Source: Acetobacter oeni (lineage in GTDB: Bacteria; Pseudomonadota; Alphaproteobacteria; Acetobacterales; Acetobacteraceae). Taken from it: a stretch of 64,000 nt of DNA. Of the stretch, positions 24,700 to 33,633 are shown in pieces. Positions within the stretch are counted from its first letter, which is position 1, and each line of letters opens with the position of its first letter. Position numbers and translations under genes: made by a program. The notes under the pieces are model-generated. The model had not been told where the DNA came from. It did not search any database and worked only from the letters and a program-made list of their open reading frames with translations. Location of the stretch: NCBI RefSeq assembly GCF_011516825.1, contig NZ_WOTA01000004.1, forward strand, positions 124,001 through 188,000, in the 5' to 3' direction.

Positions 24700-26286
24700 A
24701 TGATGACCGACACCGCTACCAGGGATACCACGCGCGATATGACCGGCCGCTTCTACGTCACAACCCCCATCTACTACGTGAACGGCGCCCCCCATATCGG
24801 GCATGCCTACACCTCGATCGCCGCCGATATCGTCGCCCGTTTCAACCGGCTCTCCGGGAAAGACGTCTTCTTCCTGACCGGAACGGATGAGCACGGCCAG
24901 AAAGTCGAGCAGGCCGCGCAGGCCGCGGGCGAGGCCCCCCAGGCCTTCACCGATCGCATCTCAGCCGATTTCCGCTCCGTCGCGGACGCGATGAACATCT
25001 CCTACGACGACTTCATCCGCACCACCGATCCCCGTCACAAAGCCGGCGCCCAGGCCCTGTGGGAAAAAGTCGCGGCCAACGGCGATATCTACCTCGGCGC
25101 GTACGAAGGCTGGTACGCCCTGCGTGACGAAGCCTTCTATAGCGAGGACGAAATCACCACCCGCCCCGACGGCACCAAAGTCGCCCCGACAGGCGCGCCT
25201 GTCGAATGGATGCAGGAGCCATCCTACTTCTTCAAACTCTCCGCCTACCAGGACCGCCTGCTCGAACTCTACGAAACGCACCCCGAATTCATCGGTCCCG
25301 CCGGCAGCCGCAACGAAATCGTCAGCTTCGTTAAGCAGGGCCTGCGCGACCTCTCCGTCAGCCGCACCAGCTTCCGCTGGGGTGTCCCGGTCCCCGGCGA
25401 TTCCGACCATGTGATGTATGTCTGGTTCGATGCCCTGGCCAACTACCTGACCGCCCTCGGCTACCCCGATCAGAATGCCCCGCGCATGGCTTTCTGGCCC
25501 GCGAATCTGCACATGGTCGGCAAGGATATCGCCCGCTTCCACGCCGTCTACTGGCCCGCTTTCCTCATGGCCGCCGGCATCGACGTGCCCGCCAGAATTT
25601 TCTCCAACGGCTGGTGGACCGTCGAAGGCGAGAAGATGAGCAAGTCGGTCGGCAACGTCATCGACCCGCGCGATCTCGTCGCTGAATTCGGCCTCGATCC
25701 CGTCCGCTTCTTCCTCATCCGCGAAGTCCCGTTCGGCGGCGATTCCGATCTTTCCCGCCGTTCGCTGATCAACCGCATGAACGTCGAACTCGCCAACGAT
25801 CTCGGCAATCTCGGCCAGCGCACACTGTCGCTCATCGCCCGTAACTGCGGCGGCGCACTCCCGGCACAGGGCGCCCGCACCGCAGAAGATAATCACCTGC
25901 TGGCCCAGGCCTCGCTCCTGCCCGACATCATGACACAGCAGATCAGCCGCGTGGCGCTGACCGAGGCGCTTGAGGAAGTCTGGAAGCTGATCCGTGCCTG
26001 CAATGCCTATATCGATCATCAGGCCCCCTGGGCTCTCAAAAAGACCGATCCCGAGCGGATGGCCGCCGTCCTGCGTGTTCTGGCGGACGCCCTGCGCATC
26101 ATCGCCACCGTGCTTCAGCCCTATATGCCCGGCAGCATGGACCGCATGCTGACCCAGCTCGGCGTCGAACCCGGCGAACGACATTTCGCCGCTCTGGATA
26201 CACCACTCCCGGCAGGCCGTGCCTTACCGAAACCGGAAGGCATTTTCCCCCGCTTCGTCGAACCGGAAGCGGAGACCGCAAAATGA
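24700..26286 (+). CDS. metG: Methionyl-tRNA synthetase
   Basis: Charges tRNA-Met (class Ia, about 528 residues). HIGH motif in GAPHIGHAYTS, GTDEHGQKV typical of the alphaproteobacterial short form, KMSKS in EGEKMSKSVGNVIDP. This form lacks the C-terminal tRNA-binding domain of the long MetRS type. The frame is open further upstream. I prefer the ATG pair at 24700/24703; an ATG at 24739, just before GRFYVTTPIYYVN, is also possible, and none has a strong ribosome-binding site. The stop overlaps the tatD start (ATGA). Confidence 0.95.
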   Translation: MMTDTATRDTTRDMTGRFYVTTPIYYVNGAPHIGHAYTSIAADIVARFNRLSGKDVFFLTGTDEHGQKVEQAAQAAGEAPQAFTDRISADFRSVADAMNISYDDFIRTTDPRHKAGAQALWEKVAANGDIYLGAYEGWYALRDEAFYSEDEITTRPDGTKVAPTGAPVEWMQEPSYFFKLSAYQDRLLELYETHPEFIGPAGSRNEIVSFVKQGLRDLSVSRTSFRWGVPVPGDSDHVMYVWFDALANYLTALGYPDQNAPRMAFWPANLHMVGKDIARFHAVYWPAFLMAAGIDVPARIFSNGWWTVEGEKMSKSVGNVIDPRDLVAEFGLDPVRFFLIREVPFGGDSDLSRRSLINRMNVELANDLGNLGQRTLSLIARNCGGALPAQGARTAEDNHLLAQASLLPDIMTQQISRVALTEALEEVWKLIRACNAYIDHQAPWALKKTDPERMAAVLRVLADALRIIATVLQPYMPGSMDRMLTQLGVEPGERHFAALDTPLPAGRALPKPEGIFPRFVEPEAETAK

Positions 26287-27074
26287 CCGGACTGATCGAC
26301 ACCCACTGCCATCTTGATCACTTCTCCACCGAAGAAATGCCGGCTCTGCTCGACCGCGCCCGCGAATTCGGCCTGGACGGCATGGTCACCATCGGCACAC
26401 GACTGTCACGTCAGACCGAACAGAAGGCCCTGACGAAATATGCGCGACCGGATCTTGCGATCTGGTGCGCAATCGGCACCCACCCCGATCATGTGGACGA
26501 AGAAGGCATCCCGGAAGCTGAAACCATCGCGGCGCTTACGGAAGAACCGGAAGTAATCGCCATCGGCGAATCAGGACTGGACTACTTTCACGGCGCCGAA
26601 GAGATTCGTCCGACACAGCAGGCCAGCTTCCGCGCTCATATCCACGCCGCAAGACTGACCGGCCTGCCACTCGCCATCCACGCCCGTCAGGCCGACGAAG
26701 ACATCGCCGCGATCCTGACGGAAGAAACGGAAGAACGCGGCGCGTTCCCGTTCCTGCTGCACTGCTTTGCCTCCGGCCCCGATCTGGCAAAAGCAGCGCT
26801 GGAACTCGGTGGCTATCTCAGCTTTTCCGGCATTGTGACCTTCCCGCGTTCCACAGAACTGCGTGAAATCGCCGCCAGCGTGCCGAAAGATCGCCTGCTC
26901 GTGGAAACAGACTCGCCTTTTCTCGCGCCGGTTCCGCGCCGGGGCAAACGGAATGAACCGGGCTACACCGCCTACACTGCCGGCGTTGTCGCGGACCTGC
27001 ACGGCCTCGAACCGGCGGCGTTCGCGGAGATGACAACCGCCAACTTCCACCGCCTGTTCACAAAAGCCGCGTAA
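26283..27074 (+). CDS. tatD: TatD family metal-dependent deoxyribonuclease
   Basis: 263-residue TIM-barrel hydrolase. Metal ligands: IDTHCHLDH at the N-terminus, GESGLDYFH in the first third, LAIHARQADEDI in the middle, and VETDSPFLAPVP at the end. TatD enzymes are 3'-5' exonucleases active in DNA repair and RNA quality control; YcfH-type paralogues share the same motifs. Starts within the metG stop codon, so the pair is translated together, and a metallo-hydrolase follows after nine bases. Confidence 0.9.
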   Translation: MTGLIDTHCHLDHFSTEEMPALLDRAREFGLDGMVTIGTRLSRQTEQKALTKYARPDLAIWCAIGTHPDHVDEEGIPEAETIAALTEEPEVIAIGESGLDYFHGAEEIRPTQQASFRAHIHAARLTGLPLAIHARQADEDIAAILTEETEERGAFPFLLHCFASGPDLAKAALELGGYLSFSGIVTFPRSTELREIAASVPKDRLLVETDSPFLAPVPRRGKRNEPGYTAYTAGVVADLHGLEPAAFAEMTTANFHRLFTKAA

Positions 27075-27083
27075 GAAAAACCA

Positions 27084-27911
27084 ATGAACGCTGTGTCAAA
27101 CGGAATGCTGGAAGTCACCGTGCTTGGCTGCGGCGGCTCTTCCGGCGTGCCGCAGATCGGTGGCCCGGACGGACGAGGGGAGTGGGGCGCGTGTGACCCG
27201 CACGAGCCGCGCAACCGTCGCTCACGTGCTTCCATTGTCATTCAGGCGCCGGACGGACAACGCCTGCTGGTCGATACCGGTCCCGATCTTCGCGAGCAGT
27301 TAATTGCAAACGGCATCGCCTGTGCCGACGCCATTTTCTACACCCACTCCCATGCCGACCATATCGCGGGCCTCGACGATGTTCGTCCTTTCAACTGGGC
27401 ACTGAAACATCCGATTCCGGCCTACGGGACAGGCGATACGTTGACCGACATCAGAGCCCGCTTCGATTACGCATTCCGCCCCTGGACCGAAAAAGACTTT
27501 TTCCGTCCCGGCGTCGAGGCCAGGACCATTCTGCCCGGTGAACGGCTCCATACTGCGGGACTCGCGCTCGACGTTTTCGAACAGGACCATGGCCGCATCA
27601 CATCGCTCGGTTTCCGCTGCGGCGGCTTTGCCTACTGCACCGATGTCGTCGCTCTGTCCGACGAAACCCTCGAACTCCTCAACGGCGTCGATACATGGAT
27701 GGTCGATTGTCTGCAGTACAAGCCCCATTCGGCTCATGCCTGGCTGGACCGGGTTCTCGAATGGGTTCAGCGGATCGGTGCCCGAAGGACTATTCTGACC
27801 CATATGGGCCCAGCCATGGACTGGGCCACGATGAAACGTACCCTGCCGGCAAATGTGGAACCCGCTTACGACGGACTGAAATTTCAGACTTCCGGCAGTC
27901 TGGCGCGTTAA
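27084..27911 (+). CDS. MBL-fold metallo-hydrolase (PhnP/RNase Z-like)
   Basis: 275 residues. VLGCGGSSGVPQIGG at the N-terminus and the zinc motif THSHADHIAGLDDVRPF (HxHxDH) identify a metallo-beta-lactamase fold of the PhnP-like cyclic phosphodiesterase group. Later ligands sit in FEQDHG, CTDVVALSDET and ILTHMG. It is the third gene of a metG-tatD-MBL set, an arrangement common in alphaproteobacteria, where its exact substrate has not been fixed. Confidence 0.85.
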   Translation: MNAVSNGMLEVTVLGCGGSSGVPQIGGPDGRGEWGACDPHEPRNRRSRASIVIQAPDGQRLLVDTGPDLREQLIANGIACADAIFYTHSHADHIAGLDDVRPFNWALKHPIPAYGTGDTLTDIRARFDYAFRPWTEKDFFRPGVEARTILPGERLHTAGLALDVFEQDHGRITSLGFRCGGFAYCTDVVALSDETLELLNGVDTWMVDCLQYKPHSAHAWLDRVLEWVQRIGARRTILTHMGPAMDWATMKRTLPANVEPAYDGLKFQTSGSLAR

Positions 27912-28075
27912 ATCCGCATCCCCGATTCTGCCACATCACCCGGCACTGTGCGCCGCTGCGCGGACAAGCCCATGACGAAATCCGGATTTTCCGGACAGGG
28001 CTTTTTCCTGTGACGAGAATCAGGCCGGCTTCGACACGAAGCGGCTGATTAAAAAAAGAAAATATTAGTGAAAAC

Positions 28076-28118
28076 CCTGTTTCGAACAAACAGGAAATGC
28101 GATTTCTCTTGAAATCGC
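28076..28118 (+). promoter_or_regulatory. Two tandem perfect hairpins upstream of prkA
   Basis: Hairpin 1: CCTGTTT (28076-28082), loop CGAAC, AAACAGG (28088-28094). Hairpin 2: GCGATTTC (28099-28106), loop TCTT, GAAATCGC (28111-28118). They are only four bases apart and neither is followed by a T run, so they are not simple terminators. Confidence 0.5.
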
Positions 28119-28200
28119 CATTGGAACTTCGATAGCCTGCTTGCATCGGGTTCACTTGAACCGCGCTGTTTGCCCGTTTTCTTCCGGAAAGGCAAGCCTT

Positions 28201-28269
28201 AATGTGCCATCAGGCTGTTTCTTTCATAGTTCGGTGCGGGCTCTCCGCATATTTCAGACCTGGCACATT
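28201..28269 (+). repeat. Long-range inverted repeat enclosing a hairpin
   Basis: AATGTGCCA (28201-28209) and TGGCACATT (28261-28269) are perfect inverted repeats. Between them lies the hairpin TGCGG-GCTCT-CCGCA (28235-28249). Together they could fold as one branched element about 115 bases before the prkA start. Confidence 0.5.
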
Positions 28270-28383
28270 CAGGGGACAGGCAGACTCAGAGAAAAATACG
28301 CACCGTTTGCCTCCGTCCGGATGCAGGGAGACCACAGAATATACCGTCTGACAGACTGCTAATATTTTCGGAGAATCGTATTG

Positions 28384-30330
28384 ATGGCTTCCGTCTCTGA
28401 CGTCTTTTCCCTGGCAACCGCGATGCGTGACCGGCATCGCGAGACTGAAATGAGCCTTGCGGAGTATCTTGAAGCCTGCCGCGCCAGCCCGTCCTGCTAC
28501 GCCAGCGCCGCCGAGCGGATGCTGAAATCCATCGGTGAGCCCGTCCTCGTCGATACATCCCGTGATCCGCGCCTTTCACGTATTTTCATGAACCGCACAA
28601 TGCGGATCTATCCCGCCTTCGAAGACTTCTACGGCATGGAGGAAACGGTCGAGCAGATCGTGGGCTTTTTCCGCCACGCCGCCCAGGGTCTCGAGGAACG
28701 AAAGCAGATCCTCTACCTGCTCGGCCCCGTCGGAGGCGGTAAATCGTCCCTCGGCGAACGTCTTAAAACACTCATGGAACGCGAACCTGTTTATGTGCTC
28801 AAAGCCGGCCGCCATCTCAGCCCGGTCTTCGAAAGCCCGCTCGGCCTGTTCGATCCCGTCACCATGAGCGCCGCCCTGGAGCGCGATTACGGCATCCCGC
28901 GCCGGGTGCTGACAGGCATCGCAAGTCCCTGGGCTCTGAAACGGCTGGAAGAGTTCGACGGCGATATCTCCCGCTTCTCCGTCGTAAAACTCCATCCGTC
29001 AAAGCTGAAACAGATCGCCATCGCCAAGACCGAACCGGGCGATGACAACAATCAGGATGTCTCGGCTCTTGTCGGTAAGGTCGATATCCGTCAGCTCGAA
29101 CATTTCAGCCAGAGCGACCCGGATGCCTACAGCTTCTCGGGCGGGCTGAACCGCGCCAACCAGGGCATCCTCGAATTTGTCGAGATGTTCAAAGCACCGA
29201 TCAAAATGCTGCATCCGCTCCTGACCGCAACCCAGGAAGGCAACTATGTCGGCACGGAAAATATCGGTTCGATCCCGTTCACAGGCGTCATCCTGGCGCA
29301 CTCAAACGAAGCCGAGTGGCAGAGCTTCCGCAACAACCGCACCAACGAAGCCTTCCTCGACCGCGTCTGCGTGATCAAGGTACCTTACTGCCTGCGCGTC
29401 ACCGAAGAAGCCAAAATCTACGAAAAGCTGATCGCGGGTTCAGCCCTGAAAGACGCGGCGCTTGCGCCAAACACCATGGACATGCTGGCCCGCTTTGCCG
29501 TGCTGTCGCGCCTGAAACCGCACCCCAACTCCACCCAGTATGCAAAACTGCGGGTCTATGACGGCGAAAATATCCGCGAAACCGACCCCAAAGCCCGGAC
29601 AATGCAGGAGTATCGTGATTCCGCCGGTGTCGATGAAGGCATGGACGGTATTTCAACCCGCTTCGCCTATAAAATCCTGTCGGCGACGTTCAACCACGAT
29701 TCCGCCGAGGTCTCAGCCGACCCGGTCCATCTCATGTACGTGCTCGAGCAGGCCGTCCGGCGTGAACAGTTTCCTCCGGAAGTCGAGGCAAACTATCTCG
29801 CTGTCCTGAAAACCGAACTGGCAGGTCGTTATGCCGAGTTTCTCGGGCATGAGATTCAGAAAGCCTATCTGGAGAGCTATAACGATTACGGCCAGAATCT
29901 GTTTGATCGCTATCTCGATTATGCCGATGCCTGGATCGAGGATCAGGATTTCAAGGACCCCGATACAGGGCAGATGCTGAACCGTGATCTGCTGAATGCG
30001 GAACTGACCAAAATCGAAAAACCCGCCGGAATCGCAAATCCGAAGGATTTCCGCAACGAAGTCGTCAAGTTCTCTCTTCGTGCCCGCGCGAATAACGGGG
30101 GCCATAACCCCTCATGGACCTCGTACGAGAAAATTCGCGATGTCATCGAAAAACGGATGTTCAGCCAGGTGGAAGATCTGCTTCCCGTCATCAGCTTCGG
30201 TTCGAAAAAGGACGGAGAAACCGAGCGCAAACATGATGACTTTGTCGAGCGCATGATGGAGCGAGGCTATACGGAACGTCAGGTCCGCAGACTCGTTGAA
30301 TGGTATATGCGCGTGAAACAGTCCGCATAA
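28384..30330 (+). CDS. prkA: PrkA family serine protein kinase (YeaG)
   Basis: A 648-residue AAA+ protein with a C-terminal kinase-like domain. The Walker A loop is LGPVGGGKSSLGERL (about residues 115-129); FSGGLNRANQGILEFVEMFK and the downstream VILAHSNEAEW are hallmarks of PrkA. In enterobacteria YeaG acts with YeaH and YcgB in nitrogen-starvation and stationary-phase stress. The start is ATG 28384; a TTG one codon earlier has better spacing (seven bases) from GGAG at 28370. First gene of a three-gene operon with the DUF444 and SpoVR proteins. Confidence 0.95.
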   Translation: MASVSDVFSLATAMRDRHRETEMSLAEYLEACRASPSCYASAAERMLKSIGEPVLVDTSRDPRLSRIFMNRTMRIYPAFEDFYGMEETVEQIVGFFRHAAQGLEERKQILYLLGPVGGGKSSLGERLKTLMEREPVYVLKAGRHLSPVFESPLGLFDPVTMSAALERDYGIPRRVLTGIASPWALKRLEEFDGDISRFSVVKLHPSKLKQIAIAKTEPGDDNNQDVSALVGKVDIRQLEHFSQSDPDAYSFSGGLNRANQGILEFVEMFKAPIKMLHPLLTATQEGNYVGTENIGSIPFTGVILAHSNEAEWQSFRNNRTNEAFLDRVCVIKVPYCLRVTEEAKIYEKLIAGSALKDAALAPNTMDMLARFAVLSRLKPHPNSTQYAKLRVYDGENIRETDPKARTMQEYRDSAGVDEGMDGISTRFAYKILSATFNHDSAEVSADPVHLMYVLEQAVRREQFPPEVEANYLAVLKTELAGRYAEFLGHEIQKAYLESYNDYGQNLFDRYLDYADAWIEDQDFKDPDTGQMLNRDLLNAELTKIEKPAGIANPKDFRNEVVKFSLRARANNGGHNPSWTSYEKIRDVIEKRMFSQVEDLLPVISFGSKKDGETERKHDDFVERMMERGYTERQVRRLVEWYMRVKQSA

Positions 30331-30360
30331 ACGAACACCAGAAGCCTGAGGTGTCGCGCT

Positions 30361-31677
30361 TTGGACATTATTGACAGACGCTCAAATCCGCATGGCAAAA
30401 ATCTTGAAAACCGCAGACGTGCTCTGGGAAGAGCACGCGATGCAGTCCAGGAAGCCGTGCGCGAAGCCGTAGCAAACGGAAAACTCCGCGAGGCAGGGCA
30501 GGGGAACGCGGTCTCCATCCCGGCGGATGCACTGCACGAACCCGGATTTCATCGTGTGTTCAGCACCGGTGAGCGCCACATCGTTCTCTCCGGCAACCAC
30601 GAGTTTTCACGGGGAGACCGCCTGCGGCGCCCGCCCGGCGGAGGCGAAGGCAGCGGTGGCGGCGGAAGCGGTCAGGCCAGCGATGAAGGCGGCGGAGAGG
30701 ACAGCTACCGTTTCCTGCTTTCCCGCGATGAGTTCCTTGATCTTTTCTTCGGAGATCTCGAACTTCCCGATCTGGTGAAACGCGAAATCGCAGCCACCGA
30801 AACCACGGCACCAAGCCGCGCGGGCCTGAGTAACGATGGCTCTCCGTCGCAGCTCGATATGGGCCGGACCATGCGTTACTCGATGGCGCGTCGCATCGGA
30901 CTCGGTCGCCCCAAACCGACTGAACTGAAGGAAATCGAAGCCCGGATCGCCGAACTGGAAGATACCCGCCCTCTCCTGGACGCGGATGCGGAAGAACTGG
31001 AAGCCCTGCGCGAACGGCGTCGCGCCATGCGGCAACGGCTGAACCGTATTCCCTGGGTCGATCCGGTCGATCTGCGTTACCGGCGGTTCGCTCCCACTCC
31101 GAAGCCTTCAACCCGTGCCGTGATGTTCTGCATCATGGACGTGTCCGGCTCAATGACGGAACGGATGAAGGACCTGGCCAAACAGTTTTTCCTGCTGCTC
31201 CATGTTTTTCTTGAAAAACGCTACAAAACCCTGGACGTCGTCTTCATTCGTCACGCCGAAACGGCTGAAGAGGTGGACGAAGAAACGTTCTTCACAGATC
31301 CCCGCACCGGAGGCACCGTCGTCTCCACCGCCCTGACCGAAATGCTGCGGGTCCAGCGCGCGCGCTATCCGGTGCAGCAGTGGAACATCTACGTCGCTCA
31401 GGCGTCCGATGGCGACAATTCTCCGTCCGATACGCCCCGAACGGCAGAACTGCTTGAATCCGAAATTCTGCCGCTGGTGCAGTATTACGCCTATATCGAA
31501 GTCATGGGGTCCGGCGCCGTGATCCGCGGAGATACAGATCTCTGGCGTGTTTATCGCGAAATTGCAGAACGTCAGTCCCAGCTCGCTATCCGGCAGGTCA
31601 GCGACCGCAAGGAAATTTTCCCGGTCTTTCGTGAGCTTTTCGCACGCAGAACAGCAGAAAAGGCGGGCAGGGTATGA
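30361..31677 (+). CDS. yeaH: YeaH/YhbH family protein (DUF444)
   Basis: A 438-residue cytoplasmic protein. MDIIDRRSNPHGKNLENRR at the N-terminus and a Gly-rich linker (GGGEGSGGGGSGQ, about 92-104) are typical. The C-terminal half is a von Willebrand A-like domain whose MIDAS motif is in MDVSGSMTERMKD, ending with GTVVSTALTEM. It works with the PrkA kinase. Start is a TTG at 30361 with GAGG nine bases upstream; no ATG or GTG gives the conserved N-terminus. The stop overlaps the SpoVR gene start (ATGA). Confidence 0.93.
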   Translation: MDIIDRRSNPHGKNLENRRRALGRARDAVQEAVREAVANGKLREAGQGNAVSIPADALHEPGFHRVFSTGERHIVLSGNHEFSRGDRLRRPPGGGEGSGGGGSGQASDEGGGEDSYRFLLSRDEFLDLFFGDLELPDLVKREIAATETTAPSRAGLSNDGSPSQLDMGRTMRYSMARRIGLGRPKPTELKEIEARIAELEDTRPLLDADAEELEALRERRRAMRQRLNRIPWVDPVDLRYRRFAPTPKPSTRAVMFCIMDVSGSMTERMKDLAKQFFLLLHVFLEKRYKTLDVVFIRHAETAEEVDEETFFTDPRTGGTVVSTALTEMLRVQRARYPVQQWNIYVAQASDGDNSPSDTPRTAELLESEILPLVQYYAYIEVMGSGAVIRGDTDLWRVYREIAERQSQLAIRQVSDRKEIFPVFRELFARRTAEKAGRV

Positions 31678-33233
31678 CAGGATCTGCAATGACAGGCGCC
31701 TCCGTCCAGGCGGGAAAAGGTCTTCTCTATCAGGGTGCTGACTGGAACTTCCACATCATCCGGGACTGCTACGCCGCGATCGGGGAAATCGCGGAAAAAG
31801 AACTCGGGCTCAACGTTTTCCCCAACCGCATCGAAGTCATCACCTCCGAACAGATGCTCGACGTCTACACAACCAACGGTATGCCCGTCAGCTACAGTCA
31901 CTGGTCTTACGGCAAGCGTTTTGCCGGCCACGAAAATGCCTATCGTCGTGGCCTGATGGGCCTCGCCTATGAGGTCGTCATCAACTCCAATCCCTGCATC
32001 AGCTATCTGATGGAGGAAAACAGCGCCACCATGCAGGCGCTGGTGATCGCTCATGCCGCCTTCGGTCACAATCATTTTTTCAAAAACAACCGGCTTTTTC
32101 AGGAATGGACCGACCCGTCCCAGATCCTGAACTATCTCGAATTTGCCCGCGGCTATATTTCCCGCTGCGAGGAAACCTATGGCCAGGAAGCCGTCGAGCG
32201 TGTTCTCGATGCCGCCCATGCCCTCCAGGGGCAGGGCGTCAACCGTCACAGCGGCTCCCGACGTATCGATCTGCACGGCGAACAGGAACGCGCACGGGAA
32301 AGACGCGCCTGGGAAGATCAGTCCTTCAACGATCTCTGGCGCACCCTTCCGCCCGTCAGCGACCCGGAACCTCTGGCGAACGGAGAGAAAAGCGCCCTCA
32401 GGCGAAAATTCGGCCTGCCCGAAGAAAATATCCTCTATTTCCTGGAAAAACATGCCCCGCGCCTGGCCCCGTGGGAACGCGAAGTCATCCGCATCGTCCG
32501 TCTCATCGCCCAGTATTTCTACCCGCAGCCCCAGCTCAAACTGATGAACGAAGGCTGCGCCACCTGGGTCCACGACCGTATCATGACCCGCCTGCACGAA
32601 CTGGGGCGCATCGACGACGCCGCGTATATGGAGACCATCCACTCCACAACCAACGTCATCGCCCAGTTCGGCTACGATCAGGGCTCGACCAGCTTCAATC
32701 CTTACGCACTCGGCTTTGCTATGATGAAGGACATCGCGCGGATCTGCTCGGACCCGACAGAGGAAGACCGGCGCTGGAGTCCCGATATCGCCGGCAACAA
32801 CGACCCTCTCGGCACGCTCCGGCACGCATGGGCGGAATACCGTGACGAAAGCTTCGTGCTTCAGTTCCTCTCGCCCCGCGTCATGCGGGACTTCCGGATG
32901 TTCCGTCTGCTCGATGACACGCGCGACCCCTATCTGCTCGTCGATGCCATTCATGACGAGGCGGGCTACCGGGATATCCGCCGCACCGTCGCGGCCTCCT
33001 ACGATCCCTCGGCCTGGTACGCCGAAATCGAAGTGGTCGATGTCGATATCTACGGGGACCGCACGTTGCGCCTCGAACACCGGACACGACAGGGGCAGTT
33101 ACTGGCCGAGAATGATATGAAAATGACCCTGAAAGGACTGGCCGATCTCTGGGGCTACAGGGTCGTCCTGCAGGAAGTGGACAGCCTGAGCGGAAAGCTG
33201 CTGGCGTCGCATGAATCACTCGCCACCGCATAA
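31674..33233 (+). CDS. ycgB: SpoVR family protein (YcgB)
   Basis: 519 residues. The N-terminal YQGADWNFHIIRDCYAAIGE and the middle HAAFGHNHFFKNNRLFQEW, with its conserved histidines, identify the SpoVR family; LMNEGCATWVHDRIMTRLHE is another conserved block, reminiscent of metallopeptidases. In Bacillus the protein affects spore cortex, but in non-spore-formers such as this organism it belongs to the prkA-yeaH-ycgB stress operon. Molecular function unknown. It is coupled to the preceding gene by ATGA. Confidence 0.94.
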   Translation: MTGSAMTGASVQAGKGLLYQGADWNFHIIRDCYAAIGEIAEKELGLNVFPNRIEVITSEQMLDVYTTNGMPVSYSHWSYGKRFAGHENAYRRGLMGLAYEVVINSNPCISYLMEENSATMQALVIAHAAFGHNHFFKNNRLFQEWTDPSQILNYLEFARGYISRCEETYGQEAVERVLDAAHALQGQGVNRHSGSRRIDLHGEQERARERRAWEDQSFNDLWRTLPPVSDPEPLANGEKSALRRKFGLPEENILYFLEKHAPRLAPWEREVIRIVRLIAQYFYPQPQLKLMNEGCATWVHDRIMTRLHELGRIDDAAYMETIHSTTNVIAQFGYDQGSTSFNPYALGFAMMKDIARICSDPTEEDRRWSPDIAGNNDPLGTLRHAWAEYRDESFVLQFLSPRVMRDFRMFRLLDDTRDPYLLVDAIHDEAGYRDIRRTVAASYDPSAWYAEIEVVDVDIYGDRTLRLEHRTRQGQLLAENDMKMTLKGLADLWGYRVVLQEVDSLSGKLLASHESLATA

Positions 33234-33633
33234 AAAATTCATGCCCGGCGGAGGCCTGTCACGAACGGCAGGCACCCGGCAGCCAGGAGACACTGTCATT
33301 ATCCGTCATGAGATTCTGAAAGCCTGCCTGGTTCCGTTTCGAAAGCAAAATCCCGGTCAGAAACGCGCTGTCTCCTGCCTTGCTCCCCGGGGAGCCATCG
33401 GTTATTCAGCAAAGAATAACTGAAGCTGCGAGGGTTATCCGGCAACAAAGAATGTCGACGTTAATAATTCATAAAAAGGATCTGCTGAATTATTGTTGTT
33501 GTCGGAATTCTGAACGGAATACAGAGGCAATTCCATTATTACGCCGGTCCGGAATATAGTCAGATAAACGCAAAATAAAGGCTCATACTCGAAAGATGGA
33601 GAATATGAGTGATGTAACGGGGAGAGCATATCC
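33234..33633. other. 400-bp intergenic region, AT-rich right half
   Basis: Follows the SpoVR operon. From about 33440 to 33600 base composition is clearly more AT-rich than the surroundings (for example TTAATAATTCATAAAAAGG). No gene was seen. The glycosyltransferase promoter is presumably here, and the base composition suggests this block may have been acquired with the downstream gene. Confidence 0.35.

Larger units (their letters stand above)
27912..28383. other. 472-bp leader/intergenic region with several hairpins
   Basis: No gene. It contains two adjacent perfect hairpins (28076-28118) and a long-range inverted repeat enclosing a third hairpin (28201-28269), all upstream of prkA. A homopurine stretch AAAAAAAGAAAATA lies near 28051. 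No sigma70 consensus pair is obvious. Confidence 0.5.

Noticed and set aside
24540..24731. 63-codon minus-strand frame in the gap before metG
   Set aside because: It overlaps the metG start, has no ribosome-binding site and no family match; it ends in the gap without a terminator.
24961..26184. 407-codon minus-strand frame opposite metG
   Set aside because: Gly/Asp/Val-rich shadow; the plus strand has HIGH and KMSKS motifs.
28123..28152. EcfG-type promoter (GGAAC at 28123-28127) before prkA
   Set aside because: The next CGTT-like element is CGGGTT at 19-base spacing; spacing and -10 do not fit the consensus.
31572..33080. 502-codon minus-strand frame opposite the SpoVR gene
   Set aside because: Phe/Val/Gly-rich shadow pattern with no recognisable domain, while the plus strand is clearly SpoVR.
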